DNA of 64,000 bases from Heterobilharzia americana. Its lineage: Eukaryota; Platyhelminthes; Trematoda; Strigeidida; Schistosomatidae. Shown piece after piece: positions 35,985 to 47,990 of the stretch. Both the position numbers and the translations under genes were made by a program. The stretch spans positions 68,781,646 to 68,845,645 of the forward strand of contig OX104127.1 in the NCBI GenBank assembly GCA_944470555.2, given 5' to 3'. The notes below the pieces were generated by a model. That model searched no databases, was not told where the DNA came from, and saw only the letters and a program-made list of their open reading frames with translations. Position 1 is the first letter of the stretch, and each line of letters opens with the position of its first letter.

Positions 35985-36235
35985 CATCAGACGTGTGTAC
36001 TTGTATCCTAATAGAATGATAGTGTCCCAGCTGATAAATCCCAAACAAGACGAGACACGTTCTTTGGGTCCCACTAATAGCCACAATAGCAACCAAATTA
36101 TATCATAAATATTCTTAAAGCAATATTAAGGTATCTGTATAGGAGCCTACATACCAACAGAGACCGATCACCTCTGTCCAGTATGGCAATTAAAGAGTAA
36201 ATGCGAGTATCGATAAGTTACAACTGACACTAGGT
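35985..36235 (+). repeat. Sm-alpha-like hammerhead repeat, tandem unit 1
   Basis: Ribozyme region 36022-36072: core CUGAUAA (G to A at the invariant G), GAGA in place of GAAA. Followed by the body block GGAGCCTACATACCAACAG and CGAGTATCGATAA. Confidence 0.75.
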
Positions 36236-36405
36236 GAACAAGAAGTGGTAGTAACACTGTGATGTTTAAAGTGAAGGATCCTAGGTTACAGTCTGTGTGG
36301 CTGTATTACACACTGCATTGGAATGTACGTGTATCTAGCTCACAAATCTCAAGTAGAACGAAACGTGCGTCAAGAATTACTTAAGTTTTACGGCTGAATA
36401 GGAAG
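36236..36405 (+). repeat. Sm-alpha-like hammerhead repeat, tandem unit 2 (partial)
   Basis: Head remnant, then the ribozyme region at about 36330-36390 with AAATCTCAAGTAGAACGAAAC and the GUC triplet kept; the first core is lost (TAGCTCACAAA). The ribozyme regions of units 1 and 2 are about 305 bp apart, a satellite-like period. Confidence 0.7.
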
Positions 36406-37889
36406 TTATTCGCCAAAGACATAGAGAAAAATAGTTTATAAGAAATAGTATGTATTAATTAATCAGCTAATTAATCACTCAATCAGTTAACCAACATATT
36501 AGGAATTCACTGATTTGTTCAACCGATTAGTTACTTAATTAGTTTATCAACTTTTACTCTCAGTGGAATTGATACATTTATTATATTAATTTGTTAATTT
36601 ATTGAGTAATTAAAGAAATACGATTAGTGTTGACGGTTCAGTATATATAGATCTCAATGCTTAAAGCAATAGGATATGTGTCTACAGACACACAATTACT
36701 CATATCATAATCGAAATGAATGAGAGAATCCAGGGAGTAGAAAGACCGTAGATATACTTCAGCATCAAGCAGAAGTAATCAGTGACCAATATCATAAGAA
36801 AGTGGTTCAGGTGTGCTTTGTTAATTAAAAAAATATTTTCACTGATGAAGTTGTAATCATGTCAACAAGTATTATTCAGTAACAGTATTGTTAACACACT
36901 ACAAATTAAATAAATATTATTATGATGATGATAACGATAATGATATTTAATAAGATTATAAACATCCAGGACATAGTCGTTACGGATGTCCTGAAATAAG
37001 TTGAGCGCCGACTCAGGTTTAATCATTATACACGTAAGTCGTAATATAATTCCAGAGTGTATAGAAATTCGAAAACAAGATTTTCTTGAACTTTTTACTG
37101 TGTTATTCTGCTGAAGAAGCTGTGGCATATACAGCAAAGCGCCCAGAAAAATCCCTTTCTCAATTTTCTAGCCATACTGGGATTGTATTAAAACGTGCCC
37201 ATATCATAATAATGATAATTCTTCTTCTGTTCTGTGTTCCTCCTCCCCCATTCTGTGGTTCTGTTCATAATCTATCATTTGTGAATAGCGATGCAAGTGA
37301 GCAAGTGATGTAGTATGCGTGTTTGCTTGCTTATAAGTGTCCTAGATTGTTAAAGATCTCATTGTTACTACTTTCCTTACCATGTATTGTTACTAGTATT
37401 CATTAGACAAAGTTTATTTGAAATCTCATGGTTGAATTTACTAAGATGTACCACATCAAGTGATTTACGAGTCACTGAGAGTAATTTTTTAAAGTGGAAT
37501 CCAAATATCGTTTCTACAGAGAGTATAATATGTTTATACTTTCAGTAAATGTGATTTATCGAGAGTCAGAATACAGCTTAGCAAATTACACCCCCCTGTC
37601 ATTAGGCATGCAGTGGGAATGAAGGTAAGTAAACGAGTGAGGCTTAGCTAAACTCACTAGGTTCTTTTCTATTTCTCAGTTGATGACATCCCATGATTTA
37701 GTTTCCTAAAAGCTGTTTGATATGGAGTATATATTATGTTTACTTTAGTCCAATCAAGGCGATTGATGTTGTTACTCAATAAGCATAACATATTTCAGAG
37801 ATTAACATTATTTCTCAGTGCCTTACTATTATTACTACGCCTACAAGTCTAAATATAACCCATGGGACTTTTAAGTACAATTGATTTTT
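36406..37889. other. Unassigned AT-rich DNA
   Basis: Open stretches at 36862-37137 (-) and 37086-37313 (+) show no domain. Nothing else recognised. Confidence 0.5.
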
Positions 37890-38075
37890 AATTTAGTATT
37901 CATCACCAACTGACATCAGTTGGAGAACCACTGAAAACCTGGAAGTACTCGACAACTGTTTCGCCTTAGTACAGGGCTCCTCAGAAGTATGCACCTACAA
38001 CCACATTAAGAATCGAACTTAGAATCCCCAGACTTCACGATGAACGCCTTAACCATTAGGTCATTTGTTTTGTTA
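37890..38075 (-). repeat. tRNA-headed SINE, family 2, with A and B boxes
   Basis: The reverse strand reads TGACCTAATGGTTAAGGCG (38045-38063, A-box-like), then AAGTTCGATTCTT (B box, about 38008-38020), then the family body (AGGTGCATACTTCTGAGG, AGGCGAAACAGTTG, GGTTTTCAGTGGTTCTCC, AACTGATGTCAGTTGG) and tail near 37900. Spacing of the two boxes is tRNA-like. Confidence 0.72.
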
Positions 38076-38883
38076 AATGGCTCACAGTTTCCTGCTTCTA
38101 TCTTTTAGCTAAGTAGCTCGACCACTACCTTAAAAATTCAATCTTCATAAGCTACAAGGTATATTACGGCTGATTTCTCTCTTATGAACACTGCTGAGAA
38201 TATGATTTGAAAGGTACCCTGAATGATCTCATTCGGTTTGTTTTACATGACAGTGTGTACAACTGACCTGCAAGAGTGGGGTACCTAACTTTCAGATCTT
38301 CATTTTATAAACTATGTACCCCATGAAACGTAAAAGTATTCATTCTATTTCGAATGCCTGAAAATGCATGTTGTGTATCAAAATGTAACAGAAAAATACT
38401 ACTCAGACACTGGATACCCTCTAATCCCATAAATAATACTGTCTGATTACCCAATACATCTAGTATGCATGAAACAAAATGGAATTATATCCTACCACAG
38501 TGCCTAAGTTTGACTCTTATATAAAGACCCCTGGTTTTAACATTTTCTACGCGTATCATTTGAATGTACTTTTATGAAACACCACTTGGTTATTAGGAGA
38601 CTGACTAGAAGTGTGCAAAAGGTTTTTATTTTAAACATAATATAACAGAATTTAAGTATAAACTTTCCGTTTAGCTCGTGCTCACTGGAGTTAGTGTAAG
38701 CTGAACGACGAGGTGTGTTACTGATTTTCGAAAAAGAATGATGATATATATGATTTCAAGTCTGTTGTTCTCTGAGTCAAGCTGAACGGTTTAATGAGTT
38801 TGATCAGAAATCCGCCCGAAATTTAAACTGTAACGGGTTTGTTTAACAAGTTGCATTCTCACCTCTATCATCTGATACATTTA
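38076..38883. other. Unassigned AT-rich DNA
   Basis: Nothing recognised. Confidence 0.5.
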
Positions 38884-38975
38884 GTCACAGAGTATGCAGC
38901 TGGTAGTGTGGATTATTCAGTCTTGATCTTCCCACTCTAAAGGTTTGAATCCCACCAGATGTATTTCGATTCTTA
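38884..38975 (+). repeat. Possible tRNA-like SINE head
   Basis: GCAGCTGGTAGTGTGG followed about 35 bp later by GGTTTGAATCCC resembles pol III A and B boxes. No second copy was identified in the window, so this is tentative. A reverse-strand open stretch across it is not convincing. Confidence 0.3.
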
Positions 38976-39594
38976 CGTCTTACGTTGCTCTGGCTAAAAT
39001 AGCATGAGACTATCCTATAAATTGTTACCAAATAGTATCCATAACTGGTCACCTTGGAAGTGGATAAAAGTATGAAGTACACATAAATGTACACACAAAT
39101 ATTTGTCCTAAAGTGGTCAGTTGATGAAGTGAATAATATTTCGTCGAAATACATCCTCAGTAATTAGAAATTAACCAAGTTATCCTTCAGTATTTAGAAT
39201 AAACTCAAAGATATTTTTAAAAACCGCTTCTAAATAAAGAAACGAAATGATCAAGATAAACGCTTTGAAGATACTCGATATATCTGGAAATGAGAAATAC
39301 ACAAACTACCAACAAACAAAGGTTAATACCTATGAATCACTCCAAAAAAATACTGAAGGAACAATTAACCTCATTTTTAATTATGTATGAGATGATTTAT
39401 TGAAGCTTTATTGACCAGAATAATTAAATTTACATATCATTTCTTCAGAGAGGTTAGAGCAAACTCAATCAGTGGAACAGAATACAGTGTACCAAGTTTT
39501 ACTTAATAAATTTCAGTAAAAACACAATTATTCTTTCGTAATCTATTAAAAAGTAATATACTTAGAACTGAAAATATCGATAACCACTCTAAAA

Positions 39595-39728
39595 CGTTTG
39601 CAGAAAATGACATTTATTCCAATACTGGATAATGACTGAAGATGAAATGAAAATTTAGGCTGCGGCAGGATTTAAACCAGCGACCACATGGTTTCTAGTC
39701 CAGTCCTGTACCAACTAACGAAAGTGAA
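39595..39728 (-). repeat. tRNA-headed SINE, family 3, left member of an inverted pair
   Basis: The reverse strand reads AGTTGGTACAGGACTGG, then TGGTTTAAATCCTGCCG (degraded B box, 39664-39680), then the shared tail TTTCATTTCATCTTCAGTCA and TTATCCAGTATTGG. The tail matches the copies at 39735 and 51976. Confidence 0.62.
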
Positions 39729-39734
39729 ATAAAA

Positions 39735-39870
39735 ATCTGGTTGGCGGTCAGGTCTTGTATCTCCGTTGGTAGAACACCATTGGTTCGAATTTTGTTGCAA
39801 TCCAGAGTTTCATTTCACTTTCAATCATCACTCTGTATCAATACAAGCCTACCAAACCAAAGCTTTCTTA
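39735..39870 (+). repeat. tRNA-headed SINE, family 3, right member of an inverted pair
   Basis: Forward strand: ATCTCCGTTGGTAGAAC (A-box-like), TGGTTCGAATTTTG (39781-39794, B box), then tail TTTCATTTCACTTTCAATCA and TCACTCTGTATCAATAC. Head faces the head of the left copy across a few bases. Confidence 0.65.
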
Positions 39871-39984
39871 GACAGTCAAACATAATTTGTTCTAATGTAG
39901 GCTTTATCTTGACATGGACAATCTGTTATCTCCAGTTGTAGACAATGTTCCTCATGAACTGCATTTATTTAGAGAGTTAATGGA

Positions 39985-40090
39985 AAAGTGAGAGGAGTAG
40001 ACAGATATTTTGTTCTTTTGTAGGACTCCTCAGCAGTGCACACTCGTGAGTATGCGAATGACTAAACCCATCATCATCAAGTCTTGTGGC
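39985..40090 (-). repeat. tRNA-headed SINE, family 2, left member of an inverted pair (partial)
   Basis: Forward text GTAGGACTCCTCAGCAGTGC and CACACTCGTGAG is the reverse complement of the family body; the tail end is decayed. Confidence 0.55.
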
Positions 40091-40190
40091 GAACAAGTTA
40101 GCATTCAGCTACCTGATTCAAATCCCGTTAATTAGTGATGAAATATTCCTTCAAATCAACAAATCTCTGCAAATTATAGTTTGAATAACT
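40091..40190 (+). repeat. tRNA-headed SINE, family 2, right member of an inverted pair (partial)
   Basis: TTCAAATCCCGTTAATTAG resembles a degraded B box, followed by GTGATGAAATATTCCTTCAA and ATCAACAAATCTCTGCAAA, the family tail. Confidence 0.5.
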
Positions 40191-40744
40191 ATCTAATTAC
40201 TAATCAAAACAGGTGTGTAAAGTGGATATAATGATGAAGTTTTCGATGTTTTTATGGCTGCCACCAAACAACAGGATATTATGGAAGCAACTTTCACTTT
40301 AACAGATATTCATATGTAAACTTATAGGAACTGGATGTTCTGTCTGAAATTTTGATAATTAGTGAACTACCATCGCTTGAAACGTTTAGAAGTGGCTGGC
40401 TCGAGTGTAGTAACAAGCCAAAAATCAATACCTTTAGTTTCTTTCTAGTCATTTCCTTATATACAATTTTGTAAGTGATCTTTTCAGACTTTGATTACAT
40501 ATGGCTGTTTTCAAACTTTCAGAAATTGATAAAGACTTTCCTAGTGTTAGACTGACTTAAAAAAGTAAAAGTTTGAATGCAGGTTTTACTAAAAATCTGA
40601 AATCTCCAGGCCATTATGTTTAATGCTTCTATACGACCATTAACTTTTATGATACGAAAAATTAATCATGACCCTCCTTTTCAAATTAAACAAGGTTCTT
40701 TATGTTGTAATTTACTTAATAGCAGGTAGCAGTGGAATCCAGGA
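40191..40744. other. Unassigned AT-rich DNA
   Basis: Nothing recognised. Confidence 0.5.
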
Positions 40745-40865
40745 TTCGTAAGTTCAATTTACCTGCACCATAGTACGTGATACTGTTCAAACACAGCGGT
40801 CGTCACCTAAAATGTTAAGGGGTTATCTACTAGGCCACTGAGGTACAAGAGCCATCTTTTGTATG
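40745..40865 (-). repeat. Sm-alpha-like SINE head, left member of an inverted pair
   Basis: The reverse strand reads GTACCTCAGTGGCCTAGTAG then GATAACCCC and downstream head sequence. The ribozyme part is not recognisable in this copy. Confidence 0.6.
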
Positions 40866-40954
40866 TCGGGTATCAGTTATTATTATTTATTGATCCTTCT
40901 AATTTACCTTTGTTATACTGGATCAAATAGATTGATCTCAATTGTCATACAGCT

Positions 40955-41105
40955 CCACTGTGTGTGTATAGGTAGATTCAACTGACAAAGTTTAAATAGG
41001 ACAAAAAGTGTATTCTGGATTCCTCTGCTAGCCGTCGGCAAACATATACAACATAATGAATGATCAGGCAATATCAAGGCATCTGCATAGGTCGATCAAT
41101 TCCCT
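40955..41105 (+). repeat. Sm-alpha-like hammerhead SINE, right member of an inverted pair
   Basis: Ribozyme region 40973-41025: core CUGACAA, stem II block TTTAAATAGGAC, CAAAAA in place of CGAAAC, CTGGATTCCTCTGCTAGCC after the cleavage site. Body block GGCAATATCAAGGCATCTGC at about 41070. Confidence 0.68.
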
Positions 41106-42239
41106 TCATAATGACTGTTGTTTATTCTTTATTACATTTAGAATATGCGTTATTAGTGTGACAGTATCATGGCAAATAAAAATTTAACATTATATGACAG
41201 TTTCTGATTCGTTTGTAGTGTATGGTGCTATCTATCTAATAAAATTTCCGTCTTCATTTAAGGTAAGCAACTATGTGATTATGGTGGTTATGTCATTCAA
41301 GAAATATATCTATCATTCATTGTTAGATAAATTAAGAAAGATTGCATACCTTTGCTCTATTGATTTGAAGCGTTTTCTCTCTCACGATATATCCTAGTAA
41401 TATATTTCGCAAAGGTATACGAATTTCAGTTGAAAGCTAATAACATGAACTTTCCCAACGTAATAATTATTCCGAATTTTCTGTTCAGCGATTTGGGAAT
41501 TCGAAAGTTTGTGTTAGGTATTCAGTTGAGATAAATGAAACCAGCTGACGGATTGTGCCATATAACTAACACGGAATACATGAATATATATACGTATATT
41601 GAAAGTCATGCCTCAATGACAGTGATAGACTGGAATACATGAAATACTAGAAATACAACAGTGGCATTTCTGATAGCTGTTACCTTCAATTTAAATCAAC
41701 AGTGATGATGATGATGATGACAACTTTGCCGGCAATAACAACGACAACAAAAGCCGTAATCTTTTTTACTTAATAAATTACCAGTTATCTTAGATTTTTG
41801 AATAAATTCTTTATTCATGTTAATTTCTTTGACGTTATTTATTTTCTTATACTGCATACTATTCTTATTCGTTATAATTAACGTAATGCAATCAAACCAG
41901 GTCAGTCAATGACCAATGAAATCTCTTCGAAGACACAAAATGTTCTCTCGATCTTCGTCAACTTTTTCCATCTGCTGCACCGGCAAGATATATGGTCACC
42001 TATTAAGGATAAAGTTATGAGATAGAATTTTGACTGGTAAATCAAGAAGTTAAACACTTTCGAAAACACTGTTGGTTAAATCAACCCTTCAGAATTTATA
42101 AAATGTTTTAAGGACTTACGTTAGAGAGCGATAGTTTTATTGGTAAATGCCAAATGTTCAAGACAGAACTCAAGTCACCTGAAGTATTCTCATTTAATGA
42201 AGAGAAACTCTAAGTAGGATTCACAACAAAGCTGCAATA
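41106..42239. other. Unassigned AT-rich DNA
   Basis: A 67-codon forward open stretch at 41194-41397 has no recognised domain; a (GAT)n run lies at about 41703-41718. PLE-like sequence may begin before 42240 but is not clear. Confidence 0.45.
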
Positions 42240-42760
42240 TAGAAAGTATATAAACCTAAAAACCTGCAAAGAACTGTGTAAACTAAAAGATTGCGTAGAT
42301 TCAATTAATCAAAATCCCTTAATCTACCTAATCCCATGTAATGATTGTGAGGTAAAGCATATAGCTCAAACCAGCTGATCGGCATCAGTCAGAACAGTGG
42401 AGCACAGAAAATTAATGAAATATAGAATGGTAGAGCCTAATAAGATAAGTAGTTGAAGAGAAATCTCAGTTTATTGCACTACATGCACTGACTCATTATC
42501 ACACTATGGGACAGGTGGGATCAGGTGACAGTTCTGCAATTCAATGTTGCTAGGTGGAGGTAGAGATTGACTGCAGAATCTTTCCTCATTTAAGAACCAC
42601 CGGAGACTTGTGACAAGAATGATTCACCATATATTGCCGGTACTTGTAAACTTTGATTATGATTTAGTTGAGAAGATACCAAGATGTTGAACAATATAAG
42701 TGTAGTTTGTAAGTTGTATGATTACTTTGATATGATTATGAGTGATAGATTCCGTTCAAA
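42240..42760 (+). pseudogene. Penelope-like element GIY-YIG endonuclease remnant (type 2), copy 1
   Basis: A forward frame reads CKLKDCVDSINQNPLIYLIP then CNDCEVKHIAQTS, a stop, SASVRTVEHRK. This fits the PLE endonuclease start, usually KLKDP...VYxIPCxDC..xYIGQTS with the GIY-YIG pair as VY..YIG. Here they appear as IY..HIA, so the tyrosine and glycine of the second half are lost. Further stops follow. From about 42336 the sequence is repeated at 62797-63221. It is a different PLE subtype from the SCGA-type pieces at 46 and 48 kb. Confidence 0.72.
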
Positions 42761-45291
42761 ACGTGATCCAGTAAATGATGTTATATAACTTTTAGCTGTA
42801 CCAAATAACCGACTAAATTGGGATATAAAGAAAGATTAATTTCTGGTCAGTATTGAAATTTCAGTTTACCGTGACTGTTGATTAAACAGTAGCATTTAAA
42901 TGAGAATCAGTAAATATTTCAAATATGAATCGAGACAGGCGATGAATCCATTCTATAGGAATAAACTAAACCTTTTTACTTAGAAGTAGACTGTAGTTTT
43001 TTTCAAGTGATCTAATTGAAACTGAATATAGCTATGTTGGAAGAGACTGACTGAATTTCTATTTCCTGTCATGAAAGCAATATATATCTGTCAATTGATG
43101 ATCTTTGGAAGGTCTTTCGGAACACGTTCGTCGTCTATACTCACTTTCTATCCTCATTCGTGGCATGTTTGTGTTTTTTGACGGGAACAGTTTTCCTTAT
43201 TGGAAGTGTGATACACATTTTAAATTTACTTTTGAGTATTAGTATTTTTTCGTTGGATATACTGTCAAAACTTCAAATTGATTTCCACTTTTTATAACTC
43301 TTCGCGTAATGGTTGCGTATTCTTACTGGTTCCAGGCGTTTTGTGGTATTTTTCTCCAGGCTTTTTTTAATTACCATTGTAAAAATCCTATAAAACAGCT
43401 TACAACGTGTTTTAGTGCTAAAATGCTGTCTGGTACTCATTTGCAGTCATTTCTTGCAGTTAGCTGTAGGTCCGGTCTAAAAACGCTTCGCTTTATACTG
43501 TCTGAAGATTTTGAAAACCCGAGAAGTGTGGTTTGTTTACATTCACAGTGGTGTGCATCCTTTTTACTTCTCCATTGTCTCTGCACTAGCCAACCAGAAT
43601 GATGCCATGATCATGTGACAATGGAAATCAGTCAGCTATCTGATTATGTTAGGCGCAGCAGCTGGTGCACTAGCTATATTAAAATAGTTGATATAACTAC
43701 AGTTGTAGAAAGCCTGTATTTCAATAGTTTTATTATGATTGTAGTATTGATGGATGTAATATTTAGTCGGAAAAGTGAAAAATAAACCCTGGTGCTACAG
43801 AATCATTCTATTACTTCGTTGTTTTACGTTGTATTTAGATATATAAGACAGTCTCGAGGCTTGGATTTGCAGATTCGTAAGTCATAGGACTAGCTATTCA
43901 TTTCTGTACTTGCGGATTAAGCTTTCGATTCTATTGCAAGTTCGGAATATGTTTTCATTGAAGTAAACATAGTACACAGCAGCATTGTGACTTTTTTTGC
44001 CAAAAGTTAACTATATAAAAGAAGGAGAACATGCATCATCTTTTATGATGTTCAACAAAAGTGGAAGAAATGACAGACAGAATACATTGAGGATAAGTTT
44101 CAGAGATGATGTTCAAAGGTGATTTACAAAATATGAAAATCTTGATAGGAATAGGTGAGCTGTGACTTATGAACTGATTTGTTGTAGAAATATCATCAGC
44201 TGTTTTTATTTCTGTAGAACTGAGACAGTATTAAGAGATACAAAAATTTCCAAAAATATAGTTTAAGTGACTGCACCACATTTGTTTTGTACTGCAATTA
44301 TCAGCATTGTTTTACTGCTGATCTGACCAAGTAGTTGATGAATGTTGTGTTGACAATAGGAATAATGAAAAGCAATAAAGTGTCTTAGTGACTAGTGCTT
44401 ATGATGGGGTTTTTCAATTTTTCATCTGGATAACTTTGGAAGAGAAAGACCTGTTTTGCTCGTATCGATAAAGCCGGAAGAAAATGGCCTATGTAGTATG
44501 GATTATGCGTTATAGTGATTCATATTTATCTAACTGCGTGCATATTATTTGTGAATCTGAGTATGTCAGCTAAACAGTAACCGCTTCCAACAATCAGGTA
44601 AGCATAGTTCAGGCTTCCAATGACAATGAAAGTCTGCAGGAATGAGGTTTATGTAACATGTAGGAATACGGTGATTCTCTGCTTGAAAGTAGGGTGGCAT
44701 ATCAAAAGTTCTTACAGTCACTTTATATGCGCTTACCAGAAACCCTATTGGTACTCAAGTGACATGTTTTTGTTGTTATATATATTCCCTCAAGACTAGG
44801 ATATGTAAACTTAGTTGATAAAAAGAAGTTCGACAGATATGTAGACGCAACTAGACAACTCAGTGAAGATTGAAAAATAAAGGTTTTAAGTGAAATCTAC
44901 GTACAGTCGAATTTTATCCATTTTCGTCTCAAATATGTGCTTATAATGAAGAAACTTCATAACTGTGCACTAATGCTTCAATCCGACATCACTTTCTCAA
45001 GTTTACTATTGGCTACGAACACTATAACCTTGTTATAAATATGAAACTGTATTTGCATAATTCGTTTTTACGTTGTAAAAGCTACCACTGAGTAGGTTTT
45101 ATACTAATCAGTATGAAAACTTCAGATTTGTCATTCATTTTTCAGAATTGAGAGCGTACAGCATACACAAAAATAATCACAGGTTGACATATTATTTTGT
45201 AAAATTAGGCTGCTATAGCTCAAAAAAAGTATATGATATTCACGCAGTTAGCAACAGCCCTAAATTCAATATGAAGTGAGTGATCAAGCTT
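42761..45291. other. Unassigned AT-rich DNA
   Basis: A 97-codon forward open stretch at 43309-43602 contains several Cys residues but matches no family I know. Nothing else recognised. Confidence 0.45.
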
Positions 45292-45847
45292 TGAAAGAAG
45301 AATATGTATTTCAGTAAAGAGTCTCTCTCCGCAATTTCATTTTCTAAGCTGTACAATCCCAAATTTATACATTTTTTTGGTGTAAGGATTTGATAGTTTA
45401 ATACGGTTTGTCAAGCATGGCAACACAAATGATGTCAATAAATGAGCTGTCATTAAAATCAAAAGATCAAAACCTGATGAGTAGTGAGTATTAATGAAAA
45501 TAAGTTTGGACAAGAAGTTTCGTAACATGACGACATAATGGGGAACTGAATTGTGATCAGGCACAGCATAGCAACAAGAATGAGTAGTAAATTACTTAAG
45601 AAGTGAATAGTGTCAAAACAGAAAAATGAGAAGATAAGGTGGTGATGGGGAAGAGGGTAGAGGAAATTTCAAAGACTGAAAACTAAAACCATGAAAGGAG
45701 AAGGGATTGAACAATCTTTTTTTGCGTACAAAGTTCAGGTTTCGCCATATGGATGGCAAGAGCTTTGGCCATGTAGAGAATACGAAGATATACAGACTTT
45801 GGAAGGTTTTTTTCACTTTATAGATGACTTCGAACGAGGAGGTTCTT
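45292..45847 (-). repeat. 556-bp inverted copy of a Penelope-like element 3' end (partner 46385-46940)
   Basis: Exact reverse complement of 46385-46940 apart from at least one mismatch, with equal arm lengths and constant coordinate sum 92232. On the reverse strand it carries the PLE C-terminus (ALAIHMAKPELCTQKK then SLLLSWF, stop) and its 3' UTR. The arm begins and ends sharply; the outer ends are the element's 3' end. Confidence 0.92.
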
Positions 45848-46384
45848 AGGATAGAGTGATTCGTGTCCCTGTGAGTGGTAACCGAAATCTGATCATATCT
45901 CTTGTCACCAGATGAATCTACAGCCCCCTTGTGTTAAAAGATGAAATTTCTGTTCCAAAGTATGTCCTGATTTAATACAGATTCCCACCACGCTTCATAG
46001 ACAAACATATGAAGCCTAAACCTGGCAAACAGAGCCTTGCCACAAAACCAAAAAACACTCTATATCAATCTAAACTACAAAGGTGATTTTACCGCTGAAA
46101 CTTTAAAAATAAGGATGTCAAACGCTCTAAGGAGAACATTCTTTGCATCAACTCTGAGACTAGTATTCTCTTGTCGCTCAACAAAGGAAACCTTCACATT
46201 TAACCACTTCTATGTGCATATGTCAATTCATCTGCTCTTGTGGAGCCGGGCATATAGATCGTTTCGATGCGACTGTTATCTAAAAGTGTTCAAGAGCGCT
46301 ATCCCGTGTATGTTCAAAACGGTAACAATGGATCGATAAGGAGCTATATAGTTTAACATATTGCTAACACGAATCTGCTATCTC
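45848..46384 (+). pseudogene. Penelope-like element GIY-YIG endonuclease remnant (type 1), centre of inverted structure
   Basis: The forward-strand piece 46037-46339 begins LYINLNYKGDFTAETLKIRM and SNALRRTFFASTLRLVFSC, which is the conserved PLE segment before the endonuclease. A frameshift then leads to QFICSCGAGHIDRF (about 46225-46265), the GIY-YIG start usually read as YSFTCSCGAxYIGRT; YIG is HID here. A stop follows. It continues into the C-terminus in the right arm (46385 onward). RT is absent, so this is a 5'-truncated element. Confidence 0.8.
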
Positions 46385-46940
46385 AAGAACCTCCTCGTTC
46401 GAAGTCATCTATAAAGTGAAAAAAACCTTCCAAAGTCTGTATATCTTCGTATTCTCTACATGGCCAAAGCTCTTGCCATCCATATGGCGAAACCTGAACT
46501 TTGTACGCAAAAAAAGATTGTTCAATCCCTTCTCCTTTCATGGTTTTAGTTTTCAGTCTTTGAAATTTCCTCTACCCTCTTCCCCATCACCACCTTATCT
46601 TCTCATTTTTCTGTTTTGACACTATTCACTTCCTAAGTAATTTACTACTCATTCTTGTTGCTATGCTGTGCCTGATCACAATTCAGTTCCCCATTATGTC
46701 GTCATGTTACGAAACTTCTTGTCCAAACTTATTTTCATTAATACTCACTACTCATCAGGTTTTGATCTTTTGATTTTAATGACAGCTCATTTATTGACAT
46801 CATTTGTGTTGCCATGCTTGACAAACCGTATTAAACTATCAAATCCTTACACCAAAAAAATGTATAAATTTGGGATTGTACAGCTTAGAAAATGAAATTG
46901 CGGAGAGAGACTCTTTACTGAAATACATATTCTTCTTTCA
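46385..46940 (+). pseudogene. Penelope-like element C-terminus and 3' UTR; right arm of 556-bp inverted repeat
   Basis: Reads FEVIYKVKKNLPKSVYLRIL, then YMAKALAIHMAKPELCTQKK and a stop at 46547-46549. The KP.LCxQK...L.LSW block is the typical PLE C-terminal signature and also occurs at 48.4 and 58.1 kb. The pyrimidine-rich 3' UTR ends with GATTGTACAGCTTAGAAAA and GAGAGACTCTTTACTGAAAT, near the element terminus at 46940. Confidence 0.82.
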
Positions 46941-47990
46941 TACCGTGATGGGTATGTTCCACACTCTTAAGATTTCTTGAAGACCGATTCAGTAGCTTGC
47001 TCTGAAGAAGTGGTTTCTGACTTATAATTTTTAATTGTTGTGTTATTGACTACATAGATCTTCTTGTCGGCTGTTTCCTTTGCTTAACCTCTAATCTTTA
47101 AGCTGTGTAACATTTTTCTTATTGCTTGGTGGAATGCGTTTATGCTTGTTCACCAGTTGATTGCTGACTGAGCTGGTATTTTAAAAGGGTTTTCTTTGTA
47201 CAAAAGCATCTTCGGAAGAAGTGATCTATCATCCTTAGTTAACTAATTGTGTTGATGTATTGGTAATGAAATGCCATTTCACTGGATTGCTAACTGGTGT
47301 TCTTGTAGATAAGTATGGACAGTGTTACCACATTGTCTAATTTAGTGTTTGTCACAGTTGTTACAATTAACTGTGTAAATTATATTTGATTTATCTCCTT
47401 TAGCTGTTGTACCTTTTGGCTTATAAAATATAGCTTCCTCAGGCCGGGCTACTGAGTCATTTCTTGGGCGATTCTGATAGATCAAAGAACACAATAGCTC
47501 TGAAACGATCCACCTAAGTCACATATTTCCTCCATGGTTTTAACATTGTTGTACAGTTGTTTGATCTACACTGAGACATATTCCAATTTGTAAATCTCAT
47601 TGAAAAAAGTGAAGAGATGAACAATGGAACCCCACTTTAGAGTAACACTCAGATTTCTATAGCCGTATTAGAAAATAATTTAACTTCCTGCATACTTCGG
47701 TTTATTGAAGCTCTAGCCGATGGTTGAATTCTTTTCTTCATGAAATGTACTGCCTTGAAAATGGTAGAATATATACCATGAAAGAATTGGTGAATAGATT
47801 GTTGAGCAGATTACGTTGGCTAAGAGCATCACGGTTTGTGAACATAACAGTTGAAGAAGTTTGATCTGATTCTTATTACAAGTTGGTTTTGTGGATCATA
47901 GACACCACAATGTCATGCGTGGTCGATTCATCTCGCTCAGTCGAATTCGCTGATTTGAAGCTATCTCCTACTTCAGTAGTTTGAAGGTAC
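46941..47990. other. Unassigned AT-rich DNA
   Basis: Nothing recognised. Confidence 0.5.

Noticed and set aside
43309..43602. 97-codon open stretch with several cysteines
   Set aside because: No family signature, no splice or promoter context that I can see, no second copy; probably a chance frame.
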